DNA of 59,467 bases from Caldilineaceae bacterium bin5 (GTDB taxonomy: Bacteria > Chloroflexota > Anaerolineae > Caldilineales > Caldilineaceae). Position 1 is the first letter of the stretch; the number at the start of each line of letters is the position of its first letter. Where the stretch lies: NCBI GenBank assembly GCA_002238445.1, contig MPML01000026.1, positions 1 through 59,467 on the forward strand, written 5' to 3'. Below the pieces are notes generated by a model. It saw only the letters and a program-made list of their open reading frames with translations, did not search any database and was not told where the DNA came from. Of the stretch, positions 16,938 through 26,444 are shown one piece after another. Both the position numbers and the translations under genes were made by a program.

Positions 16938-18026
16938 TTAGCCTTCGTTATCTTGCAGCTTGATGCGGGGGTCCAGCCAACCGTAGAGTACATCTGCAAA
17001 GAAGTTGGCGAAGATCACCGAGAAGGTGATTATCAAGAAGATTCCCTGCATTATTGTATAGTCGCGCTGGTTAATGGCTTGGCCCAGCATGCGGCCGATG
17101 CCGCCGTACTCGAAGATCTGCTCTACCAGCAACGAGCCGCCGACGACGAAGCCGATGCGGATGGTCAGAATCGTGAAGAGGGGCAGGATTGCGTTGCGGC
17201 CCACATAGGCGGTTGTGATTCGCCATTCCTTTAACCCGCGCGCTTTGGCAATCGTCACATAATCTTCGCCCAGAGTGCTGATTGTGTTGCTCTTCATGCT
17301 CAGCATCCAGAAACCTATGCTGGTTAATACATAGGTTGAGATTGGCAGAGCTCCGTGGAATAAGGCATCGAGAAAGAATTCGAAATTCAGGCCCGGCACC
17401 ATGCCGGAGGAATAGGCGCCGCGCATGGCCGCGATCGGCAGGATCTTCCACTGTACGCCCAGCCAAACGACGATCAGAAGACCGATGAGAAAATCCGGAA
17501 CGGAACTGACTATAGAACTCACGACAGTAAAGCCGTGATCGAGAAAGCTGTCGCGGCGGTAGGCCATGATGACGCCCAACAGGACGCCTACCGAAAAGCT
17601 GATCAGGAGCCCGGTACCGACGCTGAAAAGGGTCCATGGCAGGAATCGCAGGATTACTTCGGTTACGGTTGTTCCAGGGGAGAGAACCGACTGGCCGAAG
17701 TTGCCCTGTGCGAGGTTCTGCAGATAAGAGAAATACTGGAGAATGACCGGCTGTTCCAGGTCGATTGCGAAGAGAGCGGCAGCCTGATCCTTTGCCTCGT
17801 GAACCGGCATTCCGTAGGTGACGACCAGTTGATTTACGTAGATTTCTATGGGGTTGCCGGGCAGGAGGCGTACCAGGAAGAAGATAATCGTGGTAACAAT
17901 GAAAATAGTCGCCAGTGCGCGCAGAAACTTGCGGAAGAAGTAGGAGCCCCAAATTGCGCTGACGATGGAATGAAAGCTGGTGGTGCGCCTTGTACTGACG
18001 TTTGCTACGTCAGCCGCTGTCGCCAT
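16938..18026 (-). CDS. ABC transporter permease (DppB/OppB type)
   Basis: 362-residue permease that opens the transport operon. The N-terminal helix ends in FFLVRLLPGNPIEIY, the usual DppB signature. The long periplasmic loop and the C-terminal core follow, with AKARGLKEWRI as EAA loop and the late motif GGSLLVEQIFEYGGIGRM. The upstream 280 bases to the dispersed repeat at 18308 should hold the operon promoter; no strong -35/-10 pair is obvious. Length and order agree with a standard Dpp/Opp operon except that the binding protein comes last. Confidence 0.93.
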   Translation of the reverse strand: MATAADVANVSTRRTTSFHSIVSAIWGSYFFRKFLRALATIFIVTTIIFFLVRLLPGNPIEIYVNQLVVTYGMPVHEAKDQAAALFAIDLEQPVILQYFSYLQNLAQGNFGQSVLSPGTTVTEVILRFLPWTLFSVGTGLLISFSVGVLLGVIMAYRRDSFLDHGFTVVSSIVSSVPDFLIGLLIVVWLGVQWKILPIAAMRGAYSSGMVPGLNFEFFLDALFHGALPISTYVLTSIGFWMLSMKSNTISTLGEDYVTIAKARGLKEWRITTAYVGRNAILPLFTILTIRIGFVVGGSLLVEQIFEYGGIGRMLGQAINQRDYTIMQGIFLIITFSVIFANFFADVLYGWLDPRIKLQDNEG

Positions 18027-18307
18027 AGTATATTCCTGTCTTTAAGATTGGCACCAAAATCGGGAAAGCGACCGGCCGGAATGGAGCAGCAAGCCCGAAA
18101 AATGCACTGGTGGCTCCTGGGCCAGCCTCCAAGGTTGAAGGATGCGGCGGTCCGCTTCGGGCGTGAGTATAGCATATGCAATAGGCGATGCAAATATCTG
18201 TGCAGTGTATGTGCAGTCCAAAAGGTGACGAAAAATGGCCAGGATCGTAGCGTGCTCACCGGCAATGTCGCGGCGTCATTTCGAATTTCAAGCGTATCAA
18301 ATGAGCT

Positions 18308-18500
18308 ACAGTACTTGACCAGCCAGTCATCCCTGGAACCATTTTGGCACTTGGCGACGCAGCTGGCGGACAGCCACCGTAATGCTCGCCAGCCGGCACG
18401 CTGGGATGGAGGCACATGGTGGGTGAGGCATGGTTTTGTAGGGGGGCGTTGCGGGGGCGCAGCCCCTGCACAAGGGAGGCCGCTTGCGGCCGACCGCCCA
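18308..18500. repeat. Structured dispersed repeat, copy 2
   Basis: Full-length copy of about 190 bases between the divergently transcribed permease (18026) and malic enzyme genes. The 5' half starts ACAGTACTTGACCAGCCAGT. The 3' half carries hairpin 1 (GCGGGGGC/GCCCCTGC) and hairpin 2 (GGCCGC TT GCGGCC). Short frames on both strands recur in every copy but shift frame between copies, so the element is not coding. Confidence 0.85.
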
Positions 18501-18796
18501 TATGTATGAAAGGGGTCAAATACAAATTGGGAGAAAGCCTCTGGCGGCGCCTACTTTGTGTTCAATGTGCCGTGGCGACCGCCAGCGAAGTTCTAGGGAC
18601 TGTTGTAAGCGGGAAGTGGCCGGTGGCGCTGTCAATGCCAGGGTGAGGCTGCGCTGCATGGCCGCGCATTGGCGATGGCTAAGCAGCTAATGCCAAGTGA
18701 GGAACTGGTACCGTCAGCCTCTGCGGTGTGCGTATCCAACCTATATCGCATACAATGAACGCAGCCGAAACGAATATCAATGTGCGGAGAAGCCCA

Positions 18797-21067
18797 ATGA
18801 CGCTGACAAAACAGGATGCACTCGACTATCATTCCAATGGCCGTCCCGGCAAGCTGAAGATCACGCCGACCAAGCCGATGGAGACACAGCTGGACCTTTC
18901 GCTGGCCTACTCTCCCGGCGTGGCGCACCCCGTGTTGGAAATCGCAATGAGGCCGGAGGACGCCTTTGAGTATACGGCTCGGGGCAACCTGGTCGCGGTC
19001 ATTAGCAATGGTACGGCGATCCTCGGGCTGGGCAATCGGGGCGCGTTGGCTTCGAAGCCGGTGATGGAGGGGAAGGCGGTGCTTTTCAAACGGTTCGCCG
19101 ATGTTGATGTGTTCGACATCGAGGTGGACACGGAGGATGCGGCGGAGATGGTGCGCTTCTGCGAACTGATCGCGCCGACCTTCGGCGGCATCAACCTCGA
19201 GGACATTAAGGCGCCGGAGTGCTTTCTAATTGAGCAGACGCTGCAGGCGCGGCTCGACATTCCTGTCTTCCACGACGACCAGCATGGTACGGCCATTATC
19301 TCTGGTGCGGGACTGTTGAACGCCTTGGAGATTGCGGGCAAGCCGCTCGATGAGGCCCGGATCGTCATCAACGGCGCCGGCGCATCTGCGATTGCCTGCG
19401 CCGATATTTACGTGGCGTTGGGCGCAGAAAAGAGCAACATTGTCATGTGCGACAGCCGCGGCGTAATTTACAAAGGCCGCATGGAGAACATGAACGAGTG
19501 GAAAGAGGATTACGCCAGCGATACTGAGGCACGCACTTTGGGTGAGGCAATGGCCGGGGCCGATGTGCTGATAGGCCTTTCGGTTGCGGGCGCTGTCTCG
19601 TCAGGGATGGTGCGCGCGATGGCGGAAAACCCGATCGTTTTTGCCATGGCCAATCCGGACCCGGAAATCCCCTATCCCGATGCCGTTTCTGCGCGGGATG
19701 ATACGGTCATCATGGGGACGGGGCGTAGCGACTTTCCCAATCAGGTGAACAACGTACTCGGCTTCCCATTCATCTTCCGCGGCGCGCTCGACGTGCGGGC
19801 GAAGGCTATAAATATGGAGATGAAGCTGGCCGCGGCGCGCGCGCTGGCGGATCTTGCCAAGGAGGATGTGCCGGACGGCGTTATGAAGGCCTACGGGCTC
19901 GATACGCTGCGGTTCGGGCCGGAATATATCATTCCCAAGCCGTTGGACAGCCGTGTTCTGATGTGGGTCGCGCCGGCGGTGGCAAAGGCAGCGATGGAGA
20001 CGGGGGTGGCACGTCGTACAATCGATCTGGACAACTATCTCGACGAGCTGGCGCTGCGTATCGGCAAGGGTGTTCAGGTGATGCGTACGCAGCAGAGCAA
20101 AGCCAGGCAGAATCCGAAGCGTGTGGTGTTTGGCGAGGGCGAGAACCCGAAGATCATAAGGGCGGCCTATGCGGTCGAGTCGGAGGGCATCGGTACGCCG
20201 GTGCTGCTGGGTAACCCGGATATTGTCCGCATTCGCTGCGAAGAGTTGGGCCTCGACTACCGCCCGACAGTTATCAATCCCCACCAGGACCCCAAGTATC
20301 GAGAGTACGCCACTGCTTTCTACCAGGAACGGCAGCGCAAAGGCGTGACACTGGCCCGGGCCAACGAGTTGATGCGGCAAGCCAACTTTTTTGGGCCGAC
20401 GATGGTGTTGAACGGCGACGCGGGCGCGTTCATCTCCGGTCTGACGTACAACTATCCTGATGTGTTGCGTCCGGCGCTGCAGATCGTAGGCACTGCGCCT
20501 GAGCGGGGCGTACTCAGCGGCGTCTACCTGATGATCGTGCGCGATCGCATTTATTTTTTCAGCGACGCGACTGTGAACATTGACCCCGATGCAGAGACTT
20601 TGGCCGCGATCGCGATCAACGCGGCCGACGTGGCGCGCCAGTTTGATGTTGAGCCGCGGGTGGCTATGCTGAGTTTCTCCAACTTTGGCAGCACGCGTCA
20701 TCCGCAGGTTGACAAGGTTCAACAAGCGACCGAACTGGTCAAGGCGCAGCAACCGGGCCTGCAGATCGATGGCGAGATGCAAGCCGACGTGGCGGTTGTG
20801 CCCGATCTGATGCGCCGCCACTATCCTTTCAGTGCGATCGAGGACGCAAACGTGCTCGTGTTCCCTGAGCTGGCATCGGCCAATACGGCCTATAAGCTAC
20901 TGCACCGCTTGGGTGGCGCCGAGGCCATTGGTCCGATTCTGGTGGGGATGGGCAAGCCGATCCATGTGCTGGAGACGGGCGCGGAGGTGGTGGATATCGT
21001 CAACGTGGCCATTCTGGCGGTGGTGGATGCCCAGTTTCAGGAAGAAGAGGAAAGGAGTGGGAGCTGA
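18797..21067 (+). CDS. maeB: NADP-dependent malic enzyme with phosphotransacetylase-like C-terminal domain
   Basis: 756 residues from ATG 18797, preceded by GCGGAGAAG; upstream starts add residues not typical of the family. The N-terminal malic domain begins DYHSNGRPGKLKITPTKP and holds SLAYSPGVAHPVLEIA, YTARGNLVAVISNGTA and the metal/substrate segment VFHDDQHGTA. The NAD(P) domain carries NGAGASAIACAD. From about 430 onward lies a phosphotransacetylase-like domain (VVFGEGENPKIIRAA) that in MaeB proteins is regulatory and lacks transacetylase activity. It decarboxylates malate to pyruvate with NADP, giving NADPH. Length agrees with E. coli MaeB (759). It stands alone, convergent with the gene at 21107. 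Confidence 0.95.
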   Translation: MTLTKQDALDYHSNGRPGKLKITPTKPMETQLDLSLAYSPGVAHPVLEIAMRPEDAFEYTARGNLVAVISNGTAILGLGNRGALASKPVMEGKAVLFKRFADVDVFDIEVDTEDAAEMVRFCELIAPTFGGINLEDIKAPECFLIEQTLQARLDIPVFHDDQHGTAIISGAGLLNALEIAGKPLDEARIVINGAGASAIACADIYVALGAEKSNIVMCDSRGVIYKGRMENMNEWKEDYASDTEARTLGEAMAGADVLIGLSVAGAVSSGMVRAMAENPIVFAMANPDPEIPYPDAVSARDDTVIMGTGRSDFPNQVNNVLGFPFIFRGALDVRAKAINMEMKLAAARALADLAKEDVPDGVMKAYGLDTLRFGPEYIIPKPLDSRVLMWVAPAVAKAAMETGVARRTIDLDNYLDELALRIGKGVQVMRTQQSKARQNPKRVVFGEGENPKIIRAAYAVESEGIGTPVLLGNPDIVRIRCEELGLDYRPTVINPHQDPKYREYATAFYQERQRKGVTLARANELMRQANFFGPTMVLNGDAGAFISGLTYNYPDVLRPALQIVGTAPERGVLSGVYLMIVRDRIYFFSDATVNIDPDAETLAAIAINAADVARQFDVEPRVAMLSFSNFGSTRHPQVDKVQQATELVKAQQPGLQIDGEMQADVAVVPDLMRRHYPFSAIEDANVLVFPELASANTAYKLLHRLGGAEAIGPILVGMGKPIHVLETGAEVVDIVNVAILAVVDAQFQEEEERSGS

Positions 21068-21106
21068 GGAGAGCGTTTCGCTCGCGACGTTTCCCACCCC
21101 TGAAGT

Positions 21107-21439
21107 CTATAGGTTCCAGTTCTGATCGCAGTTGGACACGGTATACATGGCTACTTCGGCCGCGGCCTCCACCTGGGGCCAGACTTCCTGGTGGATATCG
21201 CGGGCAACCCACTCCTGGCGCAATTCTTCGCTCTCCCAATACGAGATCACCTCGTGCGAAAACGGGGGTCTGACCGCGCCCATTGCTTCGAGCTCTTCCT
21301 GAGGGAAGGGCGTCATCAGGCTGGCGCTGATAAAGCCCGGCTGCTGACGCATCGCCTCCATCCATACATCAACAATCACTCTCTCCAGCTCGGCGTCATT
21401 GCCGTCCTTCGCGTTGAAATAGACATCAAGTGAGATCAT
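21107..21439 (-). CDS. Antibiotic biosynthesis monooxygenase (ABM)-like small protein
   Basis: 110 residues with the ferredoxin-like ABM pattern: a first strand (ISLDVYFNAKDGN), a helix (AELERVIVDVWMEAMRQQPG), FISASLMTP, and a final segment SHEVISYWESEELRQEWVA. ABM-fold proteins include quinone and haem monooxygenases and many dimeric proteins of unknown role. AGGAGAACG precedes ATG 21439. It converges on the malic enzyme gene with a 39-base gap. A catalytic role is not shown by any residue I can point to. Confidence 0.6.
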   Translation of the reverse strand: MISLDVYFNAKDGNDAELERVIVDVWMEAMRQQPGFISASLMTPFPQEELEAMGAVRPPFSHEVISYWESEELRQEWVARDIHQEVWPQVEAAAEVAMYTVSNCDQNWNL

Positions 21440-21878
21440 TACTTTCGTTCTCCTGGAATTGTCGATACTCGTGAATGTTCGTTCTAAATTGAGCTGTCCT
21501 TATGACTACTAGACCCCTTGCCTTAACACTGTCGGCTCTATCTTCGGGGGAAGTCTCTCATTCTAGGTTGCTAGAAAAATCCGTTTCCAGCAACATTTAA
21601 CTGCATTCCAGCAGGCCGGGCATCTGCGGTGGCGAACAGTGTGTACGCTGCGTGACTGTATAGTGCCAATAACATTGAGTTCATTCCACCTATTTCATCT
21701 TTTCGGCTTATTTGCCCAGCTGTCCTGAAACTGCGAAATTGGAACTGCAACCTCTTTAGTGGACTCCACACTGTACGGGCAAGTTACTGAGAGATTCTTC
21801 CCTTTCTTTCGGAATCGTATCGGAGCAGGGAATTCACATTATATGTGCCCCACTTAAGGGTAAGAACGGTGGCCAAGT
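21440..21878. other. Intergenic interval with no recognised feature
   Basis: About 440 bases. The base composition falls here from the GC-rich level of the malic enzyme region to a clearly more AT-rich level that continues through the next gene. No terminator, RNA gene or convincing frame seen. Confidence 0.5.
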
Positions 21879-22874
21879 TCAACCCCAGTTTGGGGCTTTT
21901 ATGAAAGGTCTCGTATCTGATAACGGAACAGGGAAAAGATGTTCATACATGAAGCGGCCCAACAAGAGAACGTTATGCACAAGGTCTACAGGCAATTCAT
22001 CTTTATGCTTTCGAGGCGCGTACCGAAAGTATACGCTCATCTCACCCTCTTTTCCGCTCGACCTCATTCGGTTCATTGTCTTCTCGAACCAGTCTTCGCG
22101 TAACTCCGCGTCGCTCTTCCCCGGGTCATTACTATTGACAAACGCCGTGTAGTTGCTCTCCTTTATTCGTTTCGCTAGCGGATACCAGATCGCTCTTAAT
22201 TGGGGCTCGGACTTAGGACTGCGAATCTTCTCTCTCCACCTAGCATGGACCTCCCTAATGTCACTTTCAACTTGGGTTCTAAAAGTCACATATTCCTTCG
22301 CAAACGATTTGGACTCCGCGGCGAATTCTTCTCGGAGGGACTGTGGCAATTCATCGTACAGTTCAGGAACGTTATGTCCGTGGCTGAACATGAAGCACCC
22401 GGTCTCTCGATAGCTTGAATGTGCCGAAACCGCCTTCAGGCACAGTTCCACAGCCTGGGTGACGGTCAGCAACATTAACCGCTCTCTGTCTAGATGATTT
22501 TCCTGCGCGTGTCTCCAAACTTTCTCCATCTGCATTGAGTTGTAAAAGGTATATACGTCTATGGGCCATGGCCGCCTCGAGGCCCCATCCCCCGGAGTTT
22601 CAAGTTGTAGGACTTCAAGAAACCTGAGTGTTTCTCCGACGTCTGACATCGAATAGTAGTCGAGTAGCTTTCCTACCATGTAGCTTACGTTGCCGCGTCG
22701 CCAGAAATTGTGGGTTTTGGCAAGTTCTTGGTCAGAGTGCAGAACGGGTTCCGATACTACGTACCGTCCGTTCTTTTCCCCTTCAATGTGTAAGAAGGAG
22801 TACGGCAATCTGGCTCTGAGATAATCAATCCAAGTACCTTCGTCTCCCAATTCAAAGTATTCTTGAGATATCAT
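21879..22874 (-). CDS. Hypothetical protein with a HEPN-like helical segment
   Basis: 331 residues, no signal peptide or membrane helix. The central part (about 130-200) resembles a HEPN domain: a helix LMLLTVTQAVELCLKAVSAH and a loop FSHGHNVPELYDELPQSLR, as in HEPN proteins where a His-rich turn precedes the last helix. The RxxxxH RNase motif of toxic HEPN proteins is not clearly present. Its sequence is more AT-rich than neighbouring metabolic genes, and together with the ATPase/TOPRIM pair nearby this suggests acquisition by transfer. Function unknown. Confidence 0.6.
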   Translation of the reverse strand: MISQEYFELGDEGTWIDYLRARLPYSFLHIEGEKNGRYVVSEPVLHSDQELAKTHNFWRRGNVSYMVGKLLDYYSMSDVGETLRFLEVLQLETPGDGASRRPWPIDVYTFYNSMQMEKVWRHAQENHLDRERLMLLTVTQAVELCLKAVSAHSSYRETGCFMFSHGHNVPELYDELPQSLREEFAAESKSFAKEYVTFRTQVESDIREVHARWREKIRSPKSEPQLRAIWYPLAKRIKESNYTAFVNSNDPGKSDAELREDWFEKTMNRMRSSGKEGEMSVYFRYAPRKHKDELPVDLVHNVLLLGRFMYEHLFPVPLSDTRPFIKAPNWG

Positions 22875-23210
22875 GCTTCATTCTCTCTTCTGCAAATGAT
22901 TATGAGGAACACCTCTTCGACTCTTAGCCCGACGGTCGGTGAGTGGTCCTAGTGCGGTCGAACAAGGTCTGTATCTGACCCTCTCCTGTCCTTAGAGTCG
23001 GGCGACTATTCTTGGGCGAGTTACTGATGCCTACTGTTGAAACTTCAAGAGGCAGTTAAAGATCTGCCTCACTGTGAATTGGTTCTCCGATTTCCTTTAG
23101 TGTAATACGCAGATGGAAACTCCAGGATTTCTGCCACCGCCAGTTGGTGTCCGACGTAGATTGGCACCTACTAGCGCCGTCTGTTGTCTACAATCTCTTA
23201 CTACAGTCTT
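22875..23210. other. Intergenic interval with no recognised feature
   Basis: 336 bases between two minus-strand genes. It should hold the promoter of the HEPN-like gene on its left side, but no clear -35/-10 pair, hairpin or frame was found. Confidence 0.4.
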
Positions 23211-24110
23211 CTAAAAGGAAAGCTTTCCGGCAACTTTGACGCGCACTCGATAGAGAGACGTGCTGGCGGTGAGGAAGAGGCTCTTCAAATCGTCGTCGCC
23301 CCAACAGAAGTTCGCGCAGCCCTGGGGCGTGTAGATTACGCCCAGGCAGGTGGCGTCAGGCGCGAAGACGTGGATGCCCCCCGGTCCTGTTACGAAGAGG
23401 TTGCCTGCGCTGTCGACCTTCATGCCGTCGGGTGCACCGTCGGGGGCGCCGTCGCGCTCGTCGGTGACTTCGGCCCAGACGCGGCCGTTTTCCAGGGTGC
23501 CGCTCGCATTCACGTCGAATACGCGAACGTGCGCCCGCATGGTGTCGTTGACGAACAGCCGCGATTCGTCGAGCGAGAAGCAGAGCCCGTTGGGCTGGTC
23601 GAAATCGTCGACCAGCAAGGTAAGTTCGCTGGTGTCGGGGTCGAGCCGGTATACGCCCTGGAAGTCGAGTTGCTGGGGGCGGGGCCGGCCGTAGTACTCG
23701 CCGCGGCCAAAGCCCGGATCGGTGAAGTAGATGGAGCGGTCGCGCTTGACGACGATGTCGTTAGGGCTGTTGAGCTCCTTGTCGCCGAAATGGGTCGCGA
23801 GAACGGTGATCGAACCATCGCTCTCGGTACGGGTGACGCGACTGGTGGCGTGTTCGCAGGTGACGACGCGGCCGTCGGCGTCGTAGGCGTTGCCGTTGGC
23901 CATATTGCTGGGCTGGCGCCAGGTCTCGATGCTGCCGTCAGGACGCCAGATGCGCATGCGGTTGCCGGGAATGTCGCTGAAGATCAGGTGTTTCTCGACG
24001 TGGTTCCAGATGGGTCCTTCGGTGAATTCGAAGCCGCTGCCGATCTCTTCGATTTCGAGGTTGTCGCCGACGATGGATCGGAACTTTTGGTCGCGAATTT
24101 CTACGTTCAC
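23211..24110 (-). CDS. SMP-30/gluconolactonase/LRE family protein
   Basis: 299 residues from GTG 24110, chosen because GGAGG lies seven bases upstream; an in-frame TTG at 24158 is less likely. This is a six-bladed propeller lactonase-like protein. Metal-site residues are visible in order: Glu in FEFTEGPIWN, Asn in FDQPNGLCFSLDE, and Asp in GMKVDSAGNLFV. LNSPNDIVVKRD supplies the substrate-side Asn. Family members open sugar lactones such as glucono-, xylono- or galactonolactone. A second family member lies at 32573-33553. It is GC-rich, unlike the genes on both sides, so the ATPase/TOPRIM pair may have been inserted next to it. Confidence 0.88.
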   Translation of the reverse strand: MNVEIRDQKFRSIVGDNLEIEEIGSGFEFTEGPIWNHVEKHLIFSDIPGNRMRIWRPDGSIETWRQPSNMANGNAYDADGRVVTCEHATSRVTRTESDGSITVLATHFGDKELNSPNDIVVKRDRSIYFTDPGFGRGEYYGRPRPQQLDFQGVYRLDPDTSELTLLVDDFDQPNGLCFSLDESRLFVNDTMRAHVRVFDVNASGTLENGRVWAEVTDERDGAPDGAPDGMKVDSAGNLFVTGPGGIHVFAPDATCLGVIYTPQGCANFCWGDDDLKSLFLTASTSLYRVRVKVAGKLSF

Positions 24111-24167
24111 TTTGTGTCCTCCGGGAGTGCTGATTTGGTAGTGATGAGGAGAAGACAATAGTTTCTG

Positions 24168-24740
24168 TCAAGAGTCCGTGCCATATTTCTGCATAAAGTA
24201 GCTGAAAGACGAATTCTTAGTGCGTGCCGTCTCATGATCGAACGCACTCAAGATTTCGAGCATGAACTCTGCTCTTGAATTGAATTTACCTGGTATCAGC
24301 CCGAGAAACTGCTCTTTCGTGAGATGGTCGGTGTTTTGCAATCCAGTGGCGATTCCCATCCTCTTGCACTCAGTGTCACTTAGGCCGGCGAGGTACCAAC
24401 TCTCTATCTCCCTGCAAACGATAAAGATTCGAGTTGAAAGGTGAGGGCCAAGAGCAATACCGGTATCGCCAGATAAACTCCGATACCCTCTTCGTATGCG
24501 TTCTTTTCTGTCGGTCACGCAAGGAGACGCGTTCAGGTCTGCCACCAAAATGGCATCGGCCTGTACCTCCACTGTCGCATTCATTGCAAAGTAATCGTAA
24601 AGAATGCTGTTTACTTCCCCTTTGGTGGCCTCGCTGTATCGCTCAATCTGAATGTAATCATACGTCTGCGCCAACTTAGGCCTGACAACATAATTGAAGA
24701 ACATCTCGTCGTCCGTCCCCTCAACGAGTATCAGAATCAT
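24168..24740 (-). CDS. TOPRIM-like protein (DUF4276/RloB-like), partner of the adjacent ATPase
   Basis: 190 residues from ATG 24740. The N-terminus MILILVEGTDDEMFF holds the conserved Glu of a TOPRIM fold. The next acidic motif is ILVADLNASP (Asp-Leu-Asn, where a TOPRIM usually has DxD), and a later REIESWYLAGL is typical of the DUF4276/RloB group. TOPRIM nucleases cut nucleic acid using a metal. The gene starts 23 bases after the ATPase stop and is almost certainly co-transcribed with it, as in OLD-, RloAB- and PARIS-like pairs. Whether it cuts DNA, RNA or nothing is open, because the DxD motif is altered. Confidence 0.65.
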   Translation of the reverse strand: MILILVEGTDDEMFFNYVVRPKLAQTYDYIQIERYSEATKGEVNSILYDYFAMNATVEVQADAILVADLNASPCVTDRKERIRRGYRSLSGDTGIALGPHLSTRIFIVCREIESWYLAGLSDTECKRMGIATGLQNTDHLTKEQFLGLIPGKFNSRAEFMLEILSAFDHETARTKNSSFSYFMQKYGTDS

Positions 24741-24763
24741 TCGAAATGCCAATGTCCGTCACC

Positions 24764-26035
24764 TTAGAAATCGCGAACGAAAAGTTCGTCAATGCTGAAA
24801 ACTTCATGCTCCAACAAGACTCTGACATGCTTTCTGTCAGTGGGCTTTGTGATCTGCGAGAATCCGTCGTCGTCTCTGCTTATGACAAGGATATTATCCA
24901 GTCCAGCGTGTCTAACTAACTGTTGGCTGTGGGTGGTCATAAGGATCTGTCTCCTTTCTGACACCTCCTTGAACAGTTCCATCAGTCCTGAAAGCACCTT
25001 GGGGTGCAGATGCCTCTCTGGCTCTTCGAAAATGGCGAACCGTTTCTGTTTCTGAAAATAGAGCGCGACGACTAAAGCGATTATTCTAGCCGTTCCGTCA
25101 GATGTCAGGAATGCTGGCAGTTCCTTGCCTTCAGCGAAAGATTCCTGCACCTTTATGGTTATGAACCTGTCTGCCAGTTGTTCAACCCCCATGTCCTTGA
25201 GATAGGGAAGGTTGTACTGACACAGATTGCGGATGCTCCGACTAGTGTCTTCGTCACTGAGCAGCTTCTTGAGTACAACGGCCAGATTGCTGCCGTCCGT
25301 TTCCAGCTCTGAGGGGCCGGCGACCGGAACTGGGCTCTTGGCCTTATCCGGATCAAAATTATAGAGGCCGATTGCTCGAAACCAGTTGCAAACCGTTTCG
25401 GCGAAGAGACGAACGAAAGGGGACTCCAATAATAGAGTCTTGTCAGAGAGCGGCGGAATACTGAATGAATTCAACAGGTCATTTTCGGCGGGCGAAAGTA
25501 GTGGGCCGGATTCGGAGGATGCCAATTGCATCCTCACTTCACCGGCAGAATTGAAGATTTCGACCGTGGACTGCGATGCATAGCCTGCCTTTTCCTCAGC
25601 CAGGGCCATCTGCGACTCGCGCTCTTCCGCGTTAACGACCTCCTCGCGCGAACAGCGCAGGGTCAATCTGTCGCGTTCTATGCTGAATCCAACACCTTGG
25701 CTATTCAATCGCAAGGAAAACTCATACTCAAACGAGTGGATGATGAGAGGCCAGCCACTTTTATGGGTCAACAGGGAGTCGTCTTTAACAACCAGGTGAA
25801 AACGGAGCGGCTGCACGTTTCCAATCTTGATATTGCGCAAGTACTCCACTCCGCCTTGCAGCGAGATGGCGTCTTCCAGTCCGTGAGCAGCGATGTCGCT
25901 TAGGAATTTGAATGCCTGGACGAAGTTGGATTTGCCCGAAGAATTCGCGCCGACAAGCAGGTTGAAGTCGCTCAGTTCAACTGTCAGGTCGGCGAAACTT
26001 TTGAAATTGGCGATTCTGATCCTGGAAATTGTCAT
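24764..26035 (-). CDS. AAA family ATPase (AAA_15/AAA_21, SMC-like head)
   Basis: 423 residues from ATG 26035; the upstream start at 26107 adds an unrelated basic leader. The protein opens MTISRIRIANFKSFADLTVE, the classic start of RecF/SMC-type heads. Walker A is GANSSGKSN (29-36), the D-loop-like segment is LTSDGTARIIALVVAL, Walker B is FAIFEEPERHLHP (about 333-345) and the switch His is in MTTHSQQLV. There is no long coiled coil, so it belongs to the short AAA_15/21 group. Together with the TOPRIM-like gene downstream it forms a two-gene module of the kind found in anti-phage and retron or OLD-related systems. It is lower in GC than its neighbours. Confidence 0.85.
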   Translation of the reverse strand: MTISRIRIANFKSFADLTVELSDFNLLVGANSSGKSNFVQAFKFLSDIAAHGLEDAISLQGGVEYLRNIKIGNVQPLRFHLVVKDDSLLTHKSGWPLIIHSFEYEFSLRLNSQGVGFSIERDRLTLRCSREEVVNAEERESQMALAEEKAGYASQSTVEIFNSAGEVRMQLASSESGPLLSPAENDLLNSFSIPPLSDKTLLLESPFVRLFAETVCNWFRAIGLYNFDPDKAKSPVPVAGPSELETDGSNLAVVLKKLLSDEDTSRSIRNLCQYNLPYLKDMGVEQLADRFITIKVQESFAEGKELPAFLTSDGTARIIALVVALYFQKQKRFAIFEEPERHLHPKVLSGLMELFKEVSERRQILMTTHSQQLVRHAGLDNILVISRDDDGFSQITKPTDRKHVRVLLEHEVFSIDELFVRDF

Positions 26036-26444
26036 ATCGTCTGTCCTAAATAAAGGGACGCTGGCTTTGGACGGGGTTGAAGAAACACTCCTGCGCGCCG
26101 CTCTCACTTTTCGTCGTGGCTTGCCCTTTCAGTTTAGGTAACCGAAGATAACTCAATTCGCTGTGCAAGATGCGCCGTAAAGGTAAGTATCGCAGGTGAA
26201 GAGTCTGGCGCTTAGCGCTTGTCAGGTTGTCTCTCCCTGAAGTCCTTCTGTTGGCTCTTGAGAACTTCAGCTACCTTGATGGCGCCAAGCAAAGGCCCCA
26301 CAACAGAGCGTTTCAATGTTGCCGACGTCTTTCTCTTGATCTCGAATGATTACGTGTCTGCTGACTACCTGAATGTCCTTTTGGCCTTCAAGTCCAGATC
26401 AGTCACATGACCCCATGATTCCTGACGCGGTCTCCTCGAATAAG
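26036..26444. other. Intergenic interval beside the ATPase/antitoxin genes
   Basis: About 400 bases. On the minus strand a truncated frame ends in LLGAIKVAEVLKSQQ and stops near 26216, but it has no start and no recognised family, so it may be a remnant. No PIN-domain toxin gene follows the antitoxin in either frame. The promoter of the ATPase gene should lie just right of 26035. Confidence 0.35.

Noticed and set aside
18256..18525. Small ORFs inside the dispersed repeat (also in the copies at 38.6 and 40.2 kb)
   Set aside because: Similar peptides appear in each copy but start and stop differently and shift frame, so they follow from the repeat's noncoding structure.
19601..20821. 406-codon minus-strand frame inside the malic enzyme gene
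   Set aside because: It is fully antisense to a gene with clear family match over its whole length; its product is His/Arg-rich with no domain, as expected from GC-rich antisense DNA.
23184..24161. 325-codon plus-strand frame over the SMP-30 gene
   Set aside because: Antisense shadow; the minus-strand frame carries all metal-site motifs of the family.
26219..26444. A VapC/FitB toxin downstream of the FitA-like antitoxin
   Set aside because: All minus-strand frames were read; none has the PIN start or acidic residues, and each is interrupted by stops.
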